In this document: positions 35,251 through 44,757 of the stretch, in pieces
Position numbering within the stretch: the first letter of the stretch is position 1
Layout: each line of letters begins with the position of its first letter
Assembly (NCBI GenBank): GCA_025210395.1
Contig: JAOARV010000041.1
Span: 1 to 45,750, forward strand
Source: Marinisporobacter sp.
Lineage (GTDB): Bacteria; Bacillota; Clostridia; Peptostreptococcales; Thermotaleaceae
Direction: 5' to 3'
Length of the DNA stretch: 45,750 bases
Notes under the pieces: generated by a model
What the model was told of the DNA's origin: nothing
The model's input: only the letters and a program-made list of their open reading frames with translations
The model's database searches: none
Position numbers and translations under genes: made by a program

Positions 35251-36552
35251 TCATACCCTCGAAACATCCATTCTTCTTTTCTTATCCAAGCCATCCTTTT
35301 CTTCTTCTGCTAATTTTGTAATCATTTCAGATAGCTTATCTGCATCATGTCTTATATACTGCTTCTTAATATCTACAAAGGGTCCTTCTATAACATGAAT
35401 ATCTCTTTCTTTTAATATTTTTCTCTCTTCCTTTGTGATCCTTATAGGCTCTGCTCCATCTTGAGCATATTTTTTTAATACCTCTTTAGGAATTTTCTCT
35501 CCATTTACAAAAACACAATCAATCTTTTCACTCTTTAAATATTTTAATATCTTTTCAACATGGTCTAATACTGTATATCCATCGGTTTCTCCAGGTTGGG
35601 TCATGACATTGGTTATATAAACTTTTGTAGCATGTGAATCCTTAATGGATTTCCCAATATTTTCCACTAATAAGTTTGGTATAATACTTGTATACAAGCT
35701 CCCTGGTCCTAGAATAATCACATCAGCATTCATGATATCTTCTAGAGATTCTTCTAAAGGCTTTACATTCCCTGGTTTAATAAAAACCTGATCAATCCCA
35801 CTATCCATTTCCTTTACCTTTATAGGAATTTGAGATTCACCTTTAATGACTTTTCCATTTTTCAACTTTCCATAAAGGGTAATATTCTCAACTGTTACTG
35901 GTAAAACCTTCCCTGTAACGGCTAAAACATGATTGATTTTTTTTATGGCTTCCTCAAAATTATCTGATATGCCATTCATAGCAGCAATCAATAAATTTCC
36001 AAAGCTTTGCCCCTTTAACTGTCCTTCTTCAAATCGATATTGCAGTAATTTTTCCATAATAGGCTCTGTATCTGCTAATGCTAAGATACAATTTCTAATA
36101 TCTCCTGGAGGAAGCATTCCTAGATCTTCCCTTAAAATTCCTGATCCACCACCATCATCTGCTACCGTCACAATAGCCGTAATATTCGAAGTATATTTTT
36201 TAAGTCCTCTTAAAAGAACGGAAAGTCCTGTTCCGCCTCCAATAACTACTGTCTTAGGTCCCTTATTTAAAATACGTTTTTCATATAGCTTTTTATCAAT
36301 CTTATTTTTTATAAAAGCCCCTGGCGTATCTAATAAATTGATAATAGATGCTGCACCTTTTTTTAAGCTCATTCCAATGAATAAAATTCCTAATAACAAA
36401 AGAATTCCATAATAATCAAAGAATTGATTCCTCAAAAACAGCTTATTGATCACACCATATCCCCCAAGTATAAAAAAAGCAATCCCTAAAGATCCTAAAA
36501 AAAGCCATCTCTTTATTTTTAGTCCAGGCTTTAGCCAATCAAACAAATCCAT
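35251..36552 (-). CDS. yvcK: YvcK family gluconeogenesis factor (CofD-like)
   Basis: 433 residues: two N-terminal membrane segments (WLFLGSLGIAFFILGGYGVI, YYGILLLLGILFIGMS), then the CofD/YvcK fold with TVVIGGGTGLSVLLRGLKKY, VTVADDGGGSGILREDLG, LPPGDIRNCILALAD and VIILGPGSLYTSIIPNLLV. YvcK supports peptidoglycan precursor synthesis and growth on gluconeogenic carbon, and binds UDP-GlcNAc in Bacillus. The membrane anchor is a clostridial variation. Eight bases after rapZ. Confidence 0.93.
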   Translation of the reverse strand: MDLFDWLKPGLKIKRWLFLGSLGIAFFILGGYGVINKLFLRNQFFDYYGILLLLGILFIGMSLKKGAASIINLLDTPGAFIKNKIDKKLYEKRILNKGPKTVVIGGGTGLSVLLRGLKKYTSNITAIVTVADDGGGSGILREDLGMLPPGDIRNCILALADTEPIMEKLLQYRFEEGQLKGQSFGNLLIAAMNGISDNFEEAIKKINHVLAVTGKVLPVTVENITLYGKLKNGKVIKGESQIPIKVKEMDSGIDQVFIKPGNVKPLEESLEDIMNADVIILGPGSLYTSIIPNLLVENIGKSIKDSHATKVYITNVMTQPGETDGYTVLDHVEKILKYLKSEKIDCVFVNGEKIPKEVLKKYAQDGAEPIRITKEERKILKERDIHVIEGPFVDIKKQYIRHDADKLSEMITKLAEEEKDGLDKKRRMDVSRV

Positions 36553-36559
36553 TTTAAGC

Positions 36560-37423
36560 TTATTCCTTTACAATAACTGAATCTCTATGATTGATAATGG
36601 CACGATGTCCTTTTTCTTTTAATGTTTCATATAAAATATTGGCTACCGTTACAGATCGATGTTTTCCTCCTGTGCATCCAATACCTATAACTAATTGGGA
36701 TTTTCCTTCTTTTATATAATAGGGAATTAGAAAGTCTATTAAATCATTTAATTTTTCTACAAATTGAATGCTCTCAGGCCACTTCATTACATAGTCCCTT
36801 ACCTGTTGATCATTCCCTGTACAAGGTCTTAATTCATCAATATAATGGGGGTTTGGTAAAAATCTTACATCAAAAACTAAATCTGCATCTAATAATATTC
36901 CTTTTTTAAATCCAAAGGATTGCACAAATATAGTTAGATTATGACTCGTTTCTCCCTCCATATATATTTTTTTGATTTCTTCTTTTAATTGAGCTGAAGT
37001 GAGATTAGACGTATCTACAATATATTTTGCATTTTTCTTTAATTCAGATAATCTATTTCTTTCTGCATTGATCCCTTCTATAATTCTTCCTCTAGGACTT
37101 AAAGGATGCATTCTTCTGGTTTCTTTATATCTTTTAATAAGTACAGGATCAGATGCCTCTAAAAATAATATTTCATAATGAAGTCCTTCCTTTTGAATCC
37201 TCTTTAAACTCTCAAATAAATCATCAAAGAACCTTCTACCTCTTATATCAATCACTAAAGCAATTTTTTCTATTTCTCCCTGTGCGTGGGTACAAAGCTC
37301 TGCAAACTTAGGAATGAGCGCTGGAGGAAGATTATCTACACAATAAAACCCCATATCCTCCATACTCTTCATTGCCTGACTTTTTCCTGCACCAGATAAT
37401 CCTGTAATAATGACTAGCTTCAT
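36560..37423 (-). CDS. rapZ: RapZ/YvcJ nucleotide-binding protein
   Basis: 287 residues. Walker A is [20 protein letters not shown] at the N-terminus; Walker B-like [13 protein letters not shown] follows, and the C-terminal RapZ domain has [18 protein letters not shown] and [19 protein letters not shown]. In E. coli RapZ is an adaptor that controls GlmS synthesis through small RNAs; in Firmicutes the homologue YvcJ hydrolyses nucleotides and binds UDP-GlcNAc-linked partners less clearly. Part of the murB-PHP-rapZ-yvcK run. Confidence 0.95.
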   Translation of the reverse strand: MKLVIITGLSGAGKSQAMKSMEDMGFYCVDNLPPALIPKFAELCTHAQGEIEKIALVIDIRGRRFFDDLFESLKRIQKEGLHYEILFLEASDPVLIKRYKETRRMHPLSPRGRIIEGINAERNRLSELKKNAKYIVDTSNLTSAQLKEEIKKIYMEGETSHNLTIFVQSFGFKKGILLDADLVFDVRFLPNPHYIDELRPCTGNDQQVRDYVMKWPESIQFVEKLNDLIDFLIPYYIKEGKSQLVIGIGCTGGKHRSVTVANILYETLKEKGHRAIINHRDSVIVKE

Positions 37424-37437
37424 AGTGATCCTCCTCT

Positions 37438-38169
37438 CTACTCTTCTGCATTAATAATTCTGTCTACACTAAGACCTGCCTCTTGAGCTCTTTTGATGCC
37501 TTTTGTAACATTTCCTACATCAACGGGTCTGTGGGCATCACTACTAATCACAAATTTTGCTCCCTCTTTCATAGCAATTTTTATATATTCTACTGTTAAA
37601 TGGCCATGGCTACTGTTGATTTCTAGTGCCGTTCCTCTAGCTGCCGCAGCCTTTGCCACTTCCCTTGTATCAATATTCGCCTTTGCCCCAGGATGGGTAA
37701 GAATGTCAATAGGATTATTGTAAATAGCTGCAACTACTGCATCTGTATTGATTACCCTTGCCTTTTTATCTATTGTAGGAAAATATCTTGCTAAAAAATT
37801 ATTGCCATGCATCTGAAAGCAATCTATTAAATTATTAGGCAGTGCACCAAAATGATATCCTGCTAGCACCATATCTAATTGGTTGATGGTATCCTGACCA
37901 ATGTCCAATTTTCCATCTCTACTAATAATATTCGCTTCCATTCCTAGCTTTACCTTTATCTTTTTTGTTAATTGATTGATCTTATCAATTTCCTCTCGCA
38001 TCTTAGATAAATTCTTTTTCTTTACACCAAATAGTAAATGTCCAAAACCATGATCTGATATAGCAATTTCTCTTAATCCTTTATTGATTGCCATATCAAC
38101 ATTTTCTTTTATAGTTCCCTTTCCATGACTATAGATGGTATGGGTATGATAATCTGCAAAAATTTTCAT
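37438..38169 (-). CDS. PHP-domain phosphoesterase, YcdX-like
   Basis: 243 residues. The PHP metal-site motifs are [15 protein letters not shown] (1st), ISDHGFGHL (2nd), KLGMEANII (3rd), THPGAKAN and [14 protein letters not shown]. Likely a metal-dependent phosphatase in the cytoplasm; often annotated histidinol phosphatase, but no his genes are nearby. Located between murB and rapZ, as in many clostridia. Confidence 0.88.
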   Translation of the reverse strand: MKIFADYHTHTIYSHGKGTIKENVDMAINKGLREIAISDHGFGHLLFGVKKKNLSKMREEIDKINQLTKKIKVKLGMEANIISRDGKLDIGQDTINQLDMVLAGYHFGALPNNLIDCFQMHGNNFLARYFPTIDKKARVINTDAVVAAIYNNPIDILTHPGAKANIDTREVAKAAAARGTALEINSSHGHLTVEYIKIAMKEGAKFVISSDAHRPVDVGNVTKGIKRAQEAGLSVDRIINAEE

Positions 38170-38197
38170 TTGTTCTTCACTTCCATTTCTGTTTGAT

Positions 38198-39115
38198 CTA
38201 TTGCTCCTGCCCCATAATCTTTACCTCGGTTTCTAAGGTTATACCGAATTGATCCTTTACCACCTTTTGAACAAGCTCTATTAAATGAATCACATCTTCT
38301 GCTGTAGCATTCCCTACATTTACAACAAACCCACAATGAAGAGCAGATACTTGTGCTCCTCCTACTCGAACCCCTTTAAGCCCTGCATCTTCAATTAATT
38401 TTCCTGCAAAATATCCAGTAGGTCTTTTAAAGGTACTTCCTGCACTGGGCAAATGAAGAGGCTGCTTAGTCGTTCTTCTCTTAGTGAAATCCTTAATTTT
38501 TTCCTTTATTTCAGCCATTTCTCCCTTTTCAAATACCATTTCTGCTTCCACTACAACATATCCCTTTTCCTGAATCACACTTGTTCGATAATCTAACGCT
38601 AGCTCTTCTTTATTTAAATAAATGAAATTTCCCTTTTCATCTACAACATAGGCTCCTACTAATACATCCTTCATTTCTCCACCATAGGCTCCTGCATTCA
38701 TAACAACGGCTCCACCTAATGTTCCTGGAATACCGCTTGCAAATTCAAATCCTTTAAAGCTTTCTTTCACTAAACGATTCGATAAAGAAGATAATAAAAC
38801 ACCTGATTGTGCTATTACACGATTTTTCATTATATTTATTTTATTAAAGTTATCAGCAAGCTTAATAACAACCCCTCTGATTCCTTCATCTCTTACTAAA
38901 AGATTACTACCATTCCCAATAATATAATAATCCACCTGATACTTTTTACAAATATTTATAGCTCCTTGAACTTCTTCCTTTGTTTTTGGAAGAATCATCA
39001 AATCCACTGGTCCTCCTATTCTAAAGGAAGTATGCTTCTTCATAGGTTCATTTTTTAATATTTGCTCTGGTTGAATTTTTTCTATTAATCTATTATAAAC
39101 ATTGTTAATATCCAC
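38198..39115 (-). CDS. murB: UDP-N-acetylenolpyruvoylglucosamine reductase
   Basis: FAD/NADPH enzyme that makes UDP-MurNAc for peptidoglycan. 305 residues (type II). FAD-binding landmarks are NEPMKKHTSFRIGGPVDLMI, IIGNGSNLLVRDEGIRGVVI, FASGIPGTLGGAVVMNAGAY, LDYRTSVIQEKGYVV, and SAGSTFKRPTGYFAGKLIED, with the catalytic Ser in AGSTF. GTG start nine bases after AGGAG. First gene of the conserved run. Confidence 0.96.
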   Translation of the reverse strand: MDINNVYNRLIEKIQPEQILKNEPMKKHTSFRIGGPVDLMILPKTKEEVQGAINICKKYQVDYYIIGNGSNLLVRDEGIRGVVIKLADNFNKINIMKNRVIAQSGVLLSSLSNRLVKESFKGFEFASGIPGTLGGAVVMNAGAYGGEMKDVLVGAYVVDEKGNFIYLNKEELALDYRTSVIQEKGYVVVEAEMVFEKGEMAEIKEKIKDFTKRRTTKQPLHLPSAGSTFKRPTGYFAGKLIEDAGLKGVRVGGAQVSALHCGFVVNVGNATAEDVIHLIELVQKVVKDQFGITLETEVKIMGQEQ

Positions 39116-39228
39116 CTAATTTCACTCCTAGCTAATTTTTATAATTATTAAATTACTTTTCAAGTTTTGATTTCAGATATACTACTTTATTATAATTATC
39201 AAATTTATTTTAAGTATACCATATAAAG

Positions 39229-40584
39229 CTATTCCTTAATCATTTTTTCAGCAATCTCATTATAACTTGTAATCTTCTTTTCTGCATCCTTTAATGCATC
39301 TTCTACTGTCTTTTTTTGAAGAAGCACTTGCCTGATCTGACTCTGAAGAATATCTTCAATAGCTGACCAATGGGCGTGCTTTGGAATATTCTTCGTATAT
39401 ACTAAATTTTTCTCTATTTTTGACATGTAAGGATCCTCTTTATAAATTTCTCCTGCACTTTTTTTCACTGGAAAAGTGCCTAAACGGTTTAATTCCTTTT
39501 GGAATTTTTCTTGACTAATAAATTTTAGAAATTCTACACACATCTTTAGTTTTTTCTCATCCTTCTGCTTGAATATTCCATAGGCAGCTGTGTTTTTACA
39601 AATAGCTATAGGCTCTCCTCTTTCTCCTGTAGGATAATTTACCACATCAAATGCAAAGCCTTCTCCTTTATTTTTTAATTTGTTGAGTGCATTTACAGCC
39701 CAAGTTCCTGTAGGATAAACAGCTACTTTTTTTTCTTTAGAAAAGCTTTCCCATGCTTCTTTTTCTAAGTTTTCTCCAAAATTATCAGGTGTTACCTTAT
39801 ATTTTAGCTTCAAATTCACTAACTTTTTTAAACCAGTAACTGCTTTTTTATTATTAAATTGATAGCGACACCTTTTATCAGTTATTTTTGCTCCATCAGA
39901 GAGTATAATTCCCCAAGTATTATAATCATTTACACCAATAAAGGAATTGAATCCATATACATCTATTTTTTCATCTCCATCAGAAGCATAGGTAAGAGCC
40001 TTTAACGTCTTTATGAATTCATCATAAGTCCAATTCCCATTTTTAGGAGGATTTACCCCTTTTTCATGAAACAAATCTAGATTTAAAAATAAGGTATAAG
40101 TACTCATCATACAAGGAAATCCCCAGGTCTTACCATCCATTTGAACAGCAGATAACGCTTGAGGTCTATAATCAGATAACTCTTTTTTTGATAAATACTC
40201 ATCTACTGGCTCTAATAGCTTTTGATGAATAATACTATAATCAGATGCAACAGGGGCAATATCTGGATATGTTTTGGTTTTGATAGCTGTTTCTATTTTA
40301 AAAGGACCTGTTTTTAAATTGATTGCCTTCAATTCAATATAAACCCCGGGATGTTCTCTTTCAAATTTTTTAATCTTACCGAGCATCCACCCATATCGAG
40401 TACCACTCTTACTGTCTAAATGAGGATAATCCCACATAGTAATAACCCCTTTAAAGGGTTGATCCTTTTCTTCTATATTTTTAGGCTTTTTCCTATTCAT
40501 AAAATAAAAGGGTCCAAAAATAATAAATGCACAAAGTATGAAACACAAAAAAAAGGTACCCACTCCAACCTTCTTCTTTTCCAT
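39229..40584 (-). CDS. Extracellular solute-binding protein, family 1 (orphan)
   Basis: 451 residues. A single hydrophobic segment (GTFFLCFILCAFIIFGPFYF, ~9-28) follows MEKKK; a lipobox is not convincing, so it may be a membrane anchor. The mature part is a sugar-type binding protein (GVITMWDYPHLDSKSGTRYG, EHPGVYIELKAINL, TWGFPCMMSTYTLFLNLDLF, AVYPTGTWAVNAL). The ATG at 40584 with AGGAGGTG is better than the GTG inside that site. No permease or ATPase genes adjoin, so it may serve a distant transporter or a sensor. Confidence 0.85.
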   Translation of the reverse strand: MEKKKVGVGTFFLCFILCAFIIFGPFYFMNRKKPKNIEEKDQPFKGVITMWDYPHLDSKSGTRYGWMLGKIKKFEREHPGVYIELKAINLKTGPFKIETAIKTKTYPDIAPVASDYSIIHQKLLEPVDEYLSKKELSDYRPQALSAVQMDGKTWGFPCMMSTYTLFLNLDLFHEKGVNPPKNGNWTYDEFIKTLKALTYASDGDEKIDVYGFNSFIGVNDYNTWGIILSDGAKITDKRCRYQFNNKKAVTGLKKLVNLKLKYKVTPDNFGENLEKEAWESFSKEKKVAVYPTGTWAVNALNKLKNKGEGFAFDVVNYPTGERGEPIAICKNTAAYGIFKQKDEKKLKMCVEFLKFISQEKFQKELNRLGTFPVKKSAGEIYKEDPYMSKIEKNLVYTKNIPKHAHWSAIEDILQSQIRQVLLQKKTVEDALKDAEKKITSYNEIAEKMIKE

Positions 40585-40660
40585 TGCAATACACACCTCC
40601 TATCCTATATTTATTATGAATAGGTATGCTATATGCTTATGTTTAAATTTTTCATTCTAG

Positions 40661-40798
40661 AGGCATATTGAAATAGTAAATAAAAATAATGGAGGCGAAT
40701 TTATATCAGAAAGATTGATCAGAAAAGCTGCACCCCATTTTAAAATGAAGACAATCGACGCTACAATCTATAATAGGGTTATAGCTTATTTTTTATAA
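40661..40798 (+). pseudogene. Possible C-terminal gene relic, unrecognised
   Basis: An open frame of 45 codons after a TAG reads HIEIVNKNNGGEFISERLIR, KAAPHFKMKTIDATIYNRV, IAYFL and stops at TAA 40798. It has no in-frame start until a late Met and looks protein-like. It may be the tail of a lost gene or chance. The rest of the 40585-40900 gap holds only the promoter below. Confidence 0.3.
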
Positions 40799-40828
40799 TT
40801 TCTATAAGATTCTATTTTATTCCGAGGA

Positions 40829-40852
40829 TAATTATGCAAAATATGCTATAAT
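40829..40852 (+). promoter_or_regulatory. Extended -10 promoter of the WG-repeat gene
   Basis: TATAAT at 40847-40852, with an upstream TG (TGC-TATAAT), about 48 bases before the ATG. No good -35 is present, fitting an extended -10 type. Confidence 0.5.
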
Positions 40853-40900
40853 ATATAAGTTCTATTTATTCTATAAAGATTTCTATATTAGGAGGGACTT

Positions 40901-42715
40901 ATGAAAAAACTAAAATTATTTTTAAGTTTCATCTGTTTTTTGATGATTGTACTTTTTCCTTTTCATGGCTTTACCGAGCAAAAAATTGAAGGAACTTATG
41001 AAAAATCTTCTAATGAAGTCCTTTTCAATACAGGTGTTCAGACCACTTATTTAAACACTTATACCATAAGTGGACAAGCAGATGTTTTTATTTGTATTGA
41101 AGACTTAGAAGCCCTTGGCTATGAAAAAAAATGGCATTCCGCTCTTCGAAAAACTGTTTTCACAAGAAAGGGAACTTATTCAGATCAAGAAAAAAAATAT
41201 TTCACTGAAGATTTGAATTTCACTATTGATACAAAAATCTTGAAAAAGAATGCAACTCACTTAAAAAATAACCAAAATATTTATAAGAGTGATGTATCTA
41301 TATATATTGGTAATCAGAAAGCAACTACCTATAATGCAAATGGATATTCTTTAATTGGTTTAAAAGAATTGAAAAGACTAAAGATTCCCTATTTCTTCTT
41401 ATTCTATAAAGAAACTAATTATAACCAAAAGCTTTACCCCTTACTCACAGCTAAAGGATATGGAGTAGTACACCTTAATGGAAATCTTATCCTTAAGCCT
41501 GAATTTGATGAGCTATTTTTTCCTGAAAATGATGCTAAAAACCTTTTAGTTAAAAAAGATGATTCTTATTGGATTATTGATAGAAACGGAAGTTTTATCA
41601 AAAAACTGATTCAAGATAATGAAAAAATATATACTCAAATAAAAGAAAATTATATTATTTTTAACTACATAGGCAAAAACAAACTCTGTAAAATATTTGA
41701 TTTTGATGGGAATGATTTATTCCATGAAGATTTCAAGGATATCAATGTATTAGATGAAGATCACATTTTTGTAAATACAAAGGAAGATGTGGGAAAAGTT
41801 TATAAAAAAGAAAATGATACTTTCAAAGAATTCTACACATTTGAAAAACCTATCCATAACGCATTTAGAGTAGAAAAGAATATGATCTTTGCTCAAGGGA
41901 TTTACCCTCACAAAATTTTAGTCATAGATAAAGAACAAGGAATTCTTTCAGAGGATGAATACCTTGATATATATCCATTTTCTAATGGATATGCTGTAGT
42001 TGAACTTCCTGATCACAGATATGCATTTGTAGATGAAAGTTTTAAAAGAGTGTCTTCTAAAGATTATCGAGATATAGGGAAAGTCCATAAAAATTTATTT
42101 GCTTTTCTAAAAGATGGAGAATATGGTGGGCGTAGTTCTTCCGAGGGTCTTAAGGGCGCTACCTTTGGTCTAATGGATATAAAAAAAGGACTCCTTCTTC
42201 CACCAGAATATAAAAAAATCAGCGTTTATGAAGAAGGATATATTAGATTTTCTAAACTTGGCAAAAAATACGGTATCCTTGACTTGAATAGAGAAATCAT
42301 TCTTGATGAAAAATTTGATCACATTTTTATGAAAAATAATCACTTTTACGCTTTAGAAAATGATACTTTCTATATTTATGATACAAAAAGAGCTTTAATA
42401 TCTAAAGAAAAGAATAACAATCAATATGATTTAAGAGAAAATACAGGCTATTTTGTACAATTTGGGGCTGACGGTAGAAAAGACAATCTCCCCGCTGGAG
42501 GAAATTGGTCTAGCGATAGACCAGACGAAAAGCTTCCAGTAGGAATAAAAGACGTTGTTTTACATGTATTTGAAGATCAAGAATCTCATCATGGCTACGG
42601 ACATGTAAATAGTATTCTTACAAAGGATGATTTATTAATCCCTTATACTCTTACTTATAGAGGATGTCCTGTACCTCCTCCTGATTCTTATTTCCCTACT
42701 TACTTAATAAAGTAA
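40901..42715 (+). CDS. Secreted WG-repeat protein
   Basis: 604 residues. A signal peptide (MKKLKLFLSFICFLMIVLFP...GFTEQ) is followed by a ~150-residue domain resembling a stalk-like copper-amine-oxidase N-terminal fold (DVFICIEDLEALGYEKKW, SIYIGNQKATTYNANGYSLI). From ~190 come WG-type repeats: GYGVVHLNGNLILKPEFDEL, SYWIIDRNGSFIKKL, RYAFVDESFKR, TFGLMDIKKGLLLPPEYKKI and KYGILDLNREIILDEKFDHI. WG repeats form propeller-like surfaces for binding. Partner and role are unknown. TAGGAGGG precedes the ATG. Confidence 0.8.
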   Translation: MKKLKLFLSFICFLMIVLFPFHGFTEQKIEGTYEKSSNEVLFNTGVQTTYLNTYTISGQADVFICIEDLEALGYEKKWHSALRKTVFTRKGTYSDQEKKYFTEDLNFTIDTKILKKNATHLKNNQNIYKSDVSIYIGNQKATTYNANGYSLIGLKELKRLKIPYFFLFYKETNYNQKLYPLLTAKGYGVVHLNGNLILKPEFDELFFPENDAKNLLVKKDDSYWIIDRNGSFIKKLIQDNEKIYTQIKENYIIFNYIGKNKLCKIFDFDGNDLFHEDFKDINVLDEDHIFVNTKEDVGKVYKKENDTFKEFYTFEKPIHNAFRVEKNMIFAQGIYPHKILVIDKEQGILSEDEYLDIYPFSNGYAVVELPDHRYAFVDESFKRVSSKDYRDIGKVHKNLFAFLKDGEYGGRSSSEGLKGATFGLMDIKKGLLLPPEYKKISVYEEGYIRFSKLGKKYGILDLNREIILDEKFDHIFMKNNHFYALENDTFYIYDTKRALISKEKNNNQYDLRENTGYFVQFGADGRKDNLPAGGNWSSDRPDEKLPVGIKDVVLHVFEDQESHHGYGHVNSILTKDDLLIPYTLTYRGCPVPPPDSYFPTYLIK

Positions 42716-42729
42716 ATCTATACAAAGAA

Positions 42730-42763
42730 AAAGCGAAGAAAATGATAAAATTTTCTTCGCTTT
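42730..42763. terminator. Bidirectional terminator between the WG-repeat and Hsp20-like genes
   Basis: AAAGCGAAGAAAAT (42730-42743) and ATTTTCTTCGCTTT (42750-42763) form a perfect 14-bp stem with a 6-base loop; T-runs follow on both strands. Confidence 0.9.
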
Positions 42764-42791
42764 CTTTTTAATCTTTTTTTAAGTTTCTTAA

Positions 42792-43436
42792 TTATTTTGC
42801 TTGGATTGTATCTGCATTAATAGTTGTTCTTTGTCTAATGCTTTTTTCAATTTTAGGGCATCTGATTTCCATGATACCACTTTGTAGGTTTGCATCAATA
42901 GCTTCTGCTCTTACACTAGTTGGAAGAGCTACTGTTCTATTTAATACAACATTTTCAGCACCTGTCCATGCAACACCTGAAATAGTAACAGAATTATCTG
43001 TTACATTTAAGTTTACATCATGAATGCCTAAATTTCCTACACAAGCAGTAACTACTACATCACTAGTTGTTTCAGAAATATCAATAGATGGTTGAACCAT
43101 TAAGCTTCTTACATAATATCCTTGAGATCCCATCATTTGATTTCCAATAAATCCGCCACTAGTTAATTGATTAAATTGGCTAGCATTAATAGCAGTATTT
43201 ACTTGGTTAAGTCCTAATTGGTTCCATTGAGCTTGTGGATAAGCTACAAATTGATTTGCACCTGCTATATTCATATTTCCAGATACAGTATTAAGTGTGT
43301 TATGCGCACTTACTTGATTAGCTGAATGTAAGCTATAAGTAACTGTAGTACCCATGTTAGAAATTGTTCTTGCTACTGGAGCAAAATGTAATTGATTTGA
43401 AGCGCTTCCTGAAATTTGTTGATTTGTGAAATGCAT
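42792..43436 (-). CDS. Hsp20/alpha-crystallin-like protein with Asn/Gln-rich N-terminus
   Basis: 214 residues. The first ~110 are low-complexity, rich in Asn, Gln, Ser and Ala (ANQVSAHNTLNTVSGNMNIA, QFVAYPQAQWNQLGLNQVN). The last ~100 form an alpha-crystallin-type beta sandwich: VQPSIDISETTSDVVVTACV, DVNLNVTDNSVTISGVAWTG, VLNRTVALPTSVRAEAIDAN, LQSGIMEIRCPK. Such proteins occur as spore coat components (CotM/CotP type) in sporeformers; a coat role is inferred. A strong AGGAGGAAA site is present. Confidence 0.75.
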   Translation of the reverse strand: MHFTNQQISGSASNQLHFAPVARTISNMGTTVTYSLHSANQVSAHNTLNTVSGNMNIAGANQFVAYPQAQWNQLGLNQVNTAINASQFNQLTSGGFIGNQMMGSQGYYVRSLMVQPSIDISETTSDVVVTACVGNLGIHDVNLNVTDNSVTISGVAWTGAENVVLNRTVALPTSVRAEAIDANLQSGIMEIRCPKIEKSIRQRTTINADTIQAK

Positions 43437-43484
43437 TTTTGTTTCCTCCTCGTTTTTTTAATTAATTTATTTACCTTTCTATTA

Positions 43485-43501
43485 TTGATCTTAAAGATCA
43501 A
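43485..43501. promoter_or_regulatory. 17-bp palindrome in the divergent promoter region
   Basis: TTGATCTT-A-AAGATCAA is a perfect inverted repeat about 50 bases upstream of the Hsp20-like gene and 90 bases upstream of the protease gene. It may be an operator for either. Confidence 0.45.
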
Positions 43502-43589
43502 AATTATTCAAAAAAAATAGCAATATTTTTTATGTAAAACTCAAATAATATTCTTGATTATTACTTAACCTATAGAAAGGATCGTTGCT

Positions 43590-44567
43590 ATGATGCATCG
43601 CCAGAGAAGAAAAGAACTCATTCAAGAAATATCAACTATCAGAAAATCCCACGTACTTTCTTATATAGCTGGAGATCGGCAAAATGTGAGTACCAGAATT
43701 GCACCAGATATTATTCCCATATTCCATGAATATTTAGAAGAAATCCCAAAGGGAGAGCCGATTGATTTATTCTTATATACAAAGGGGGGAGATGTACTTA
43801 CTGCTTTAAGACTTGTACACCTTATTTATGAGTATACAGATCAATTTTCTGTTTTAATCCCTTTTAAATCCTATAGTGCTGGTACCCTTATTTCCTTAGG
43901 CGCCTCAGAAATCCTTATGACAAAAATGGCTGAATTAAGTCCAGTAGACCCAAATGTTACAAATGTTTTTAATCCCCAAGATCCCCATAATCCTTCTGCT
44001 AGGATTCCTATAAGTGTAGAAGATGTCTATTCCTTCATTACAATCCTTAAAGGTACCATAGGGATTACAGAGGATATTTCCTTAGCAAAAGTATTTTCAC
44101 AGCTTTTAGAAAGTATCCATCCCTTAGCATTAGGAAGTATTCACAGAACCTATTTATTGATTCGCTCCGTTAGTAAAAAACTTTTAAAGCTGCATATGGA
44201 TCCTTCTCTAGAAATGGAGATGGAGGAAATCATCAATCATCTTACAGAAAAGTTATTTTCCCATAGCTATATGATCAGTAGAAAGGAAGCACTAGAGGAT
44301 ATTCACCTTCCTGTAACCTATTGTGATGATTTATTAGAACAAAAAATGTGGCATTTATACGAAGAATATAGAGAGGATTTACTATTAGAACAACCCTTCC
44401 TCCCTGAAAAAAATGCAGATATGAGTGGAAGGTTTGCTGTTTGTAGTGGCATTATTGAAGGGGTTTCTAGAACAAATGGTTATTTATTTGAAGGAATCAT
44501 TCAAAGGTCTAATGATCCAAATCAAAATAATGTAAATATTATCAACCAAGGCTGGAAAAAAATTTAG
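43590..44567 (+). CDS. SDH-type Clp-fold serine protease
   Basis: 325 residues of the ClpP/crotonase superfamily, matching the SDH (serine dehydrogenase proteinase) group. Signature text: IDLFLYTKGGDVLTALRLVH, FKSYSAGTLISLGASEILMT with the nucleophile Ser in YSAGT, and MAELSPVDPNVTNVFNPQDP. No signal peptide or membrane segment is evident, in contrast to TepA or SppA. A second Met follows the first; the AAAGGATCG site fits either. The following 53-residue gene starts 14 bases later, giving a two-gene operon. Confidence 0.85.
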   Translation: MMHRQRRKELIQEISTIRKSHVLSYIAGDRQNVSTRIAPDIIPIFHEYLEEIPKGEPIDLFLYTKGGDVLTALRLVHLIYEYTDQFSVLIPFKSYSAGTLISLGASEILMTKMAELSPVDPNVTNVFNPQDPHNPSARIPISVEDVYSFITILKGTIGITEDISLAKVFSQLLESIHPLALGSIHRTYLLIRSVSKKLLKLHMDPSLEMEMEEIINHLTEKLFSHSYMISRKEALEDIHLPVTYCDDLLEQKMWHLYEEYREDLLLEQPFLPEKNADMSGRFAVCSGIIEGVSRTNGYLFEGIIQRSNDPNQNNVNIINQGWKKI

Positions 44568-44581
44568 AAAGGAGATCTACC

Positions 44582-44743
44582 ATGAATAACAAATCAAAAC
44601 GATATCTAAAACTTTATAAGGAATCAGGCTGTATGTCCGCTAATTATCAAACTGAAAAGGATGATGAAAGTATTATCATCCCTCTTGAAAACAATGAAAG
44701 TAGCGGAAGATTTAAATTCTCAAAGAAAAAAGGATTGGAGTAA
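44582..44743 (+). CDS. Small protein downstream of the SDH-type protease
   Basis: 53 residues, basic, no membrane segment: MNNKSKRYLKLYKESGCMSA, ESIIIPLENNESSGRFKFS and a KKKGLE tail. A strong GAAAGGAGA site lies 7 bases upstream, and the spacing to the protease stop is 14 bases. It is unrecognised; possibly a partner or substrate of the protease. Confidence 0.65.
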   Translation: MNNKSKRYLKLYKESGCMSANYQTEKDDESIIIPLENNESSGRFKFSKKKGLE

Positions 44744-44757
44744 ACCCTCCAAACCTT

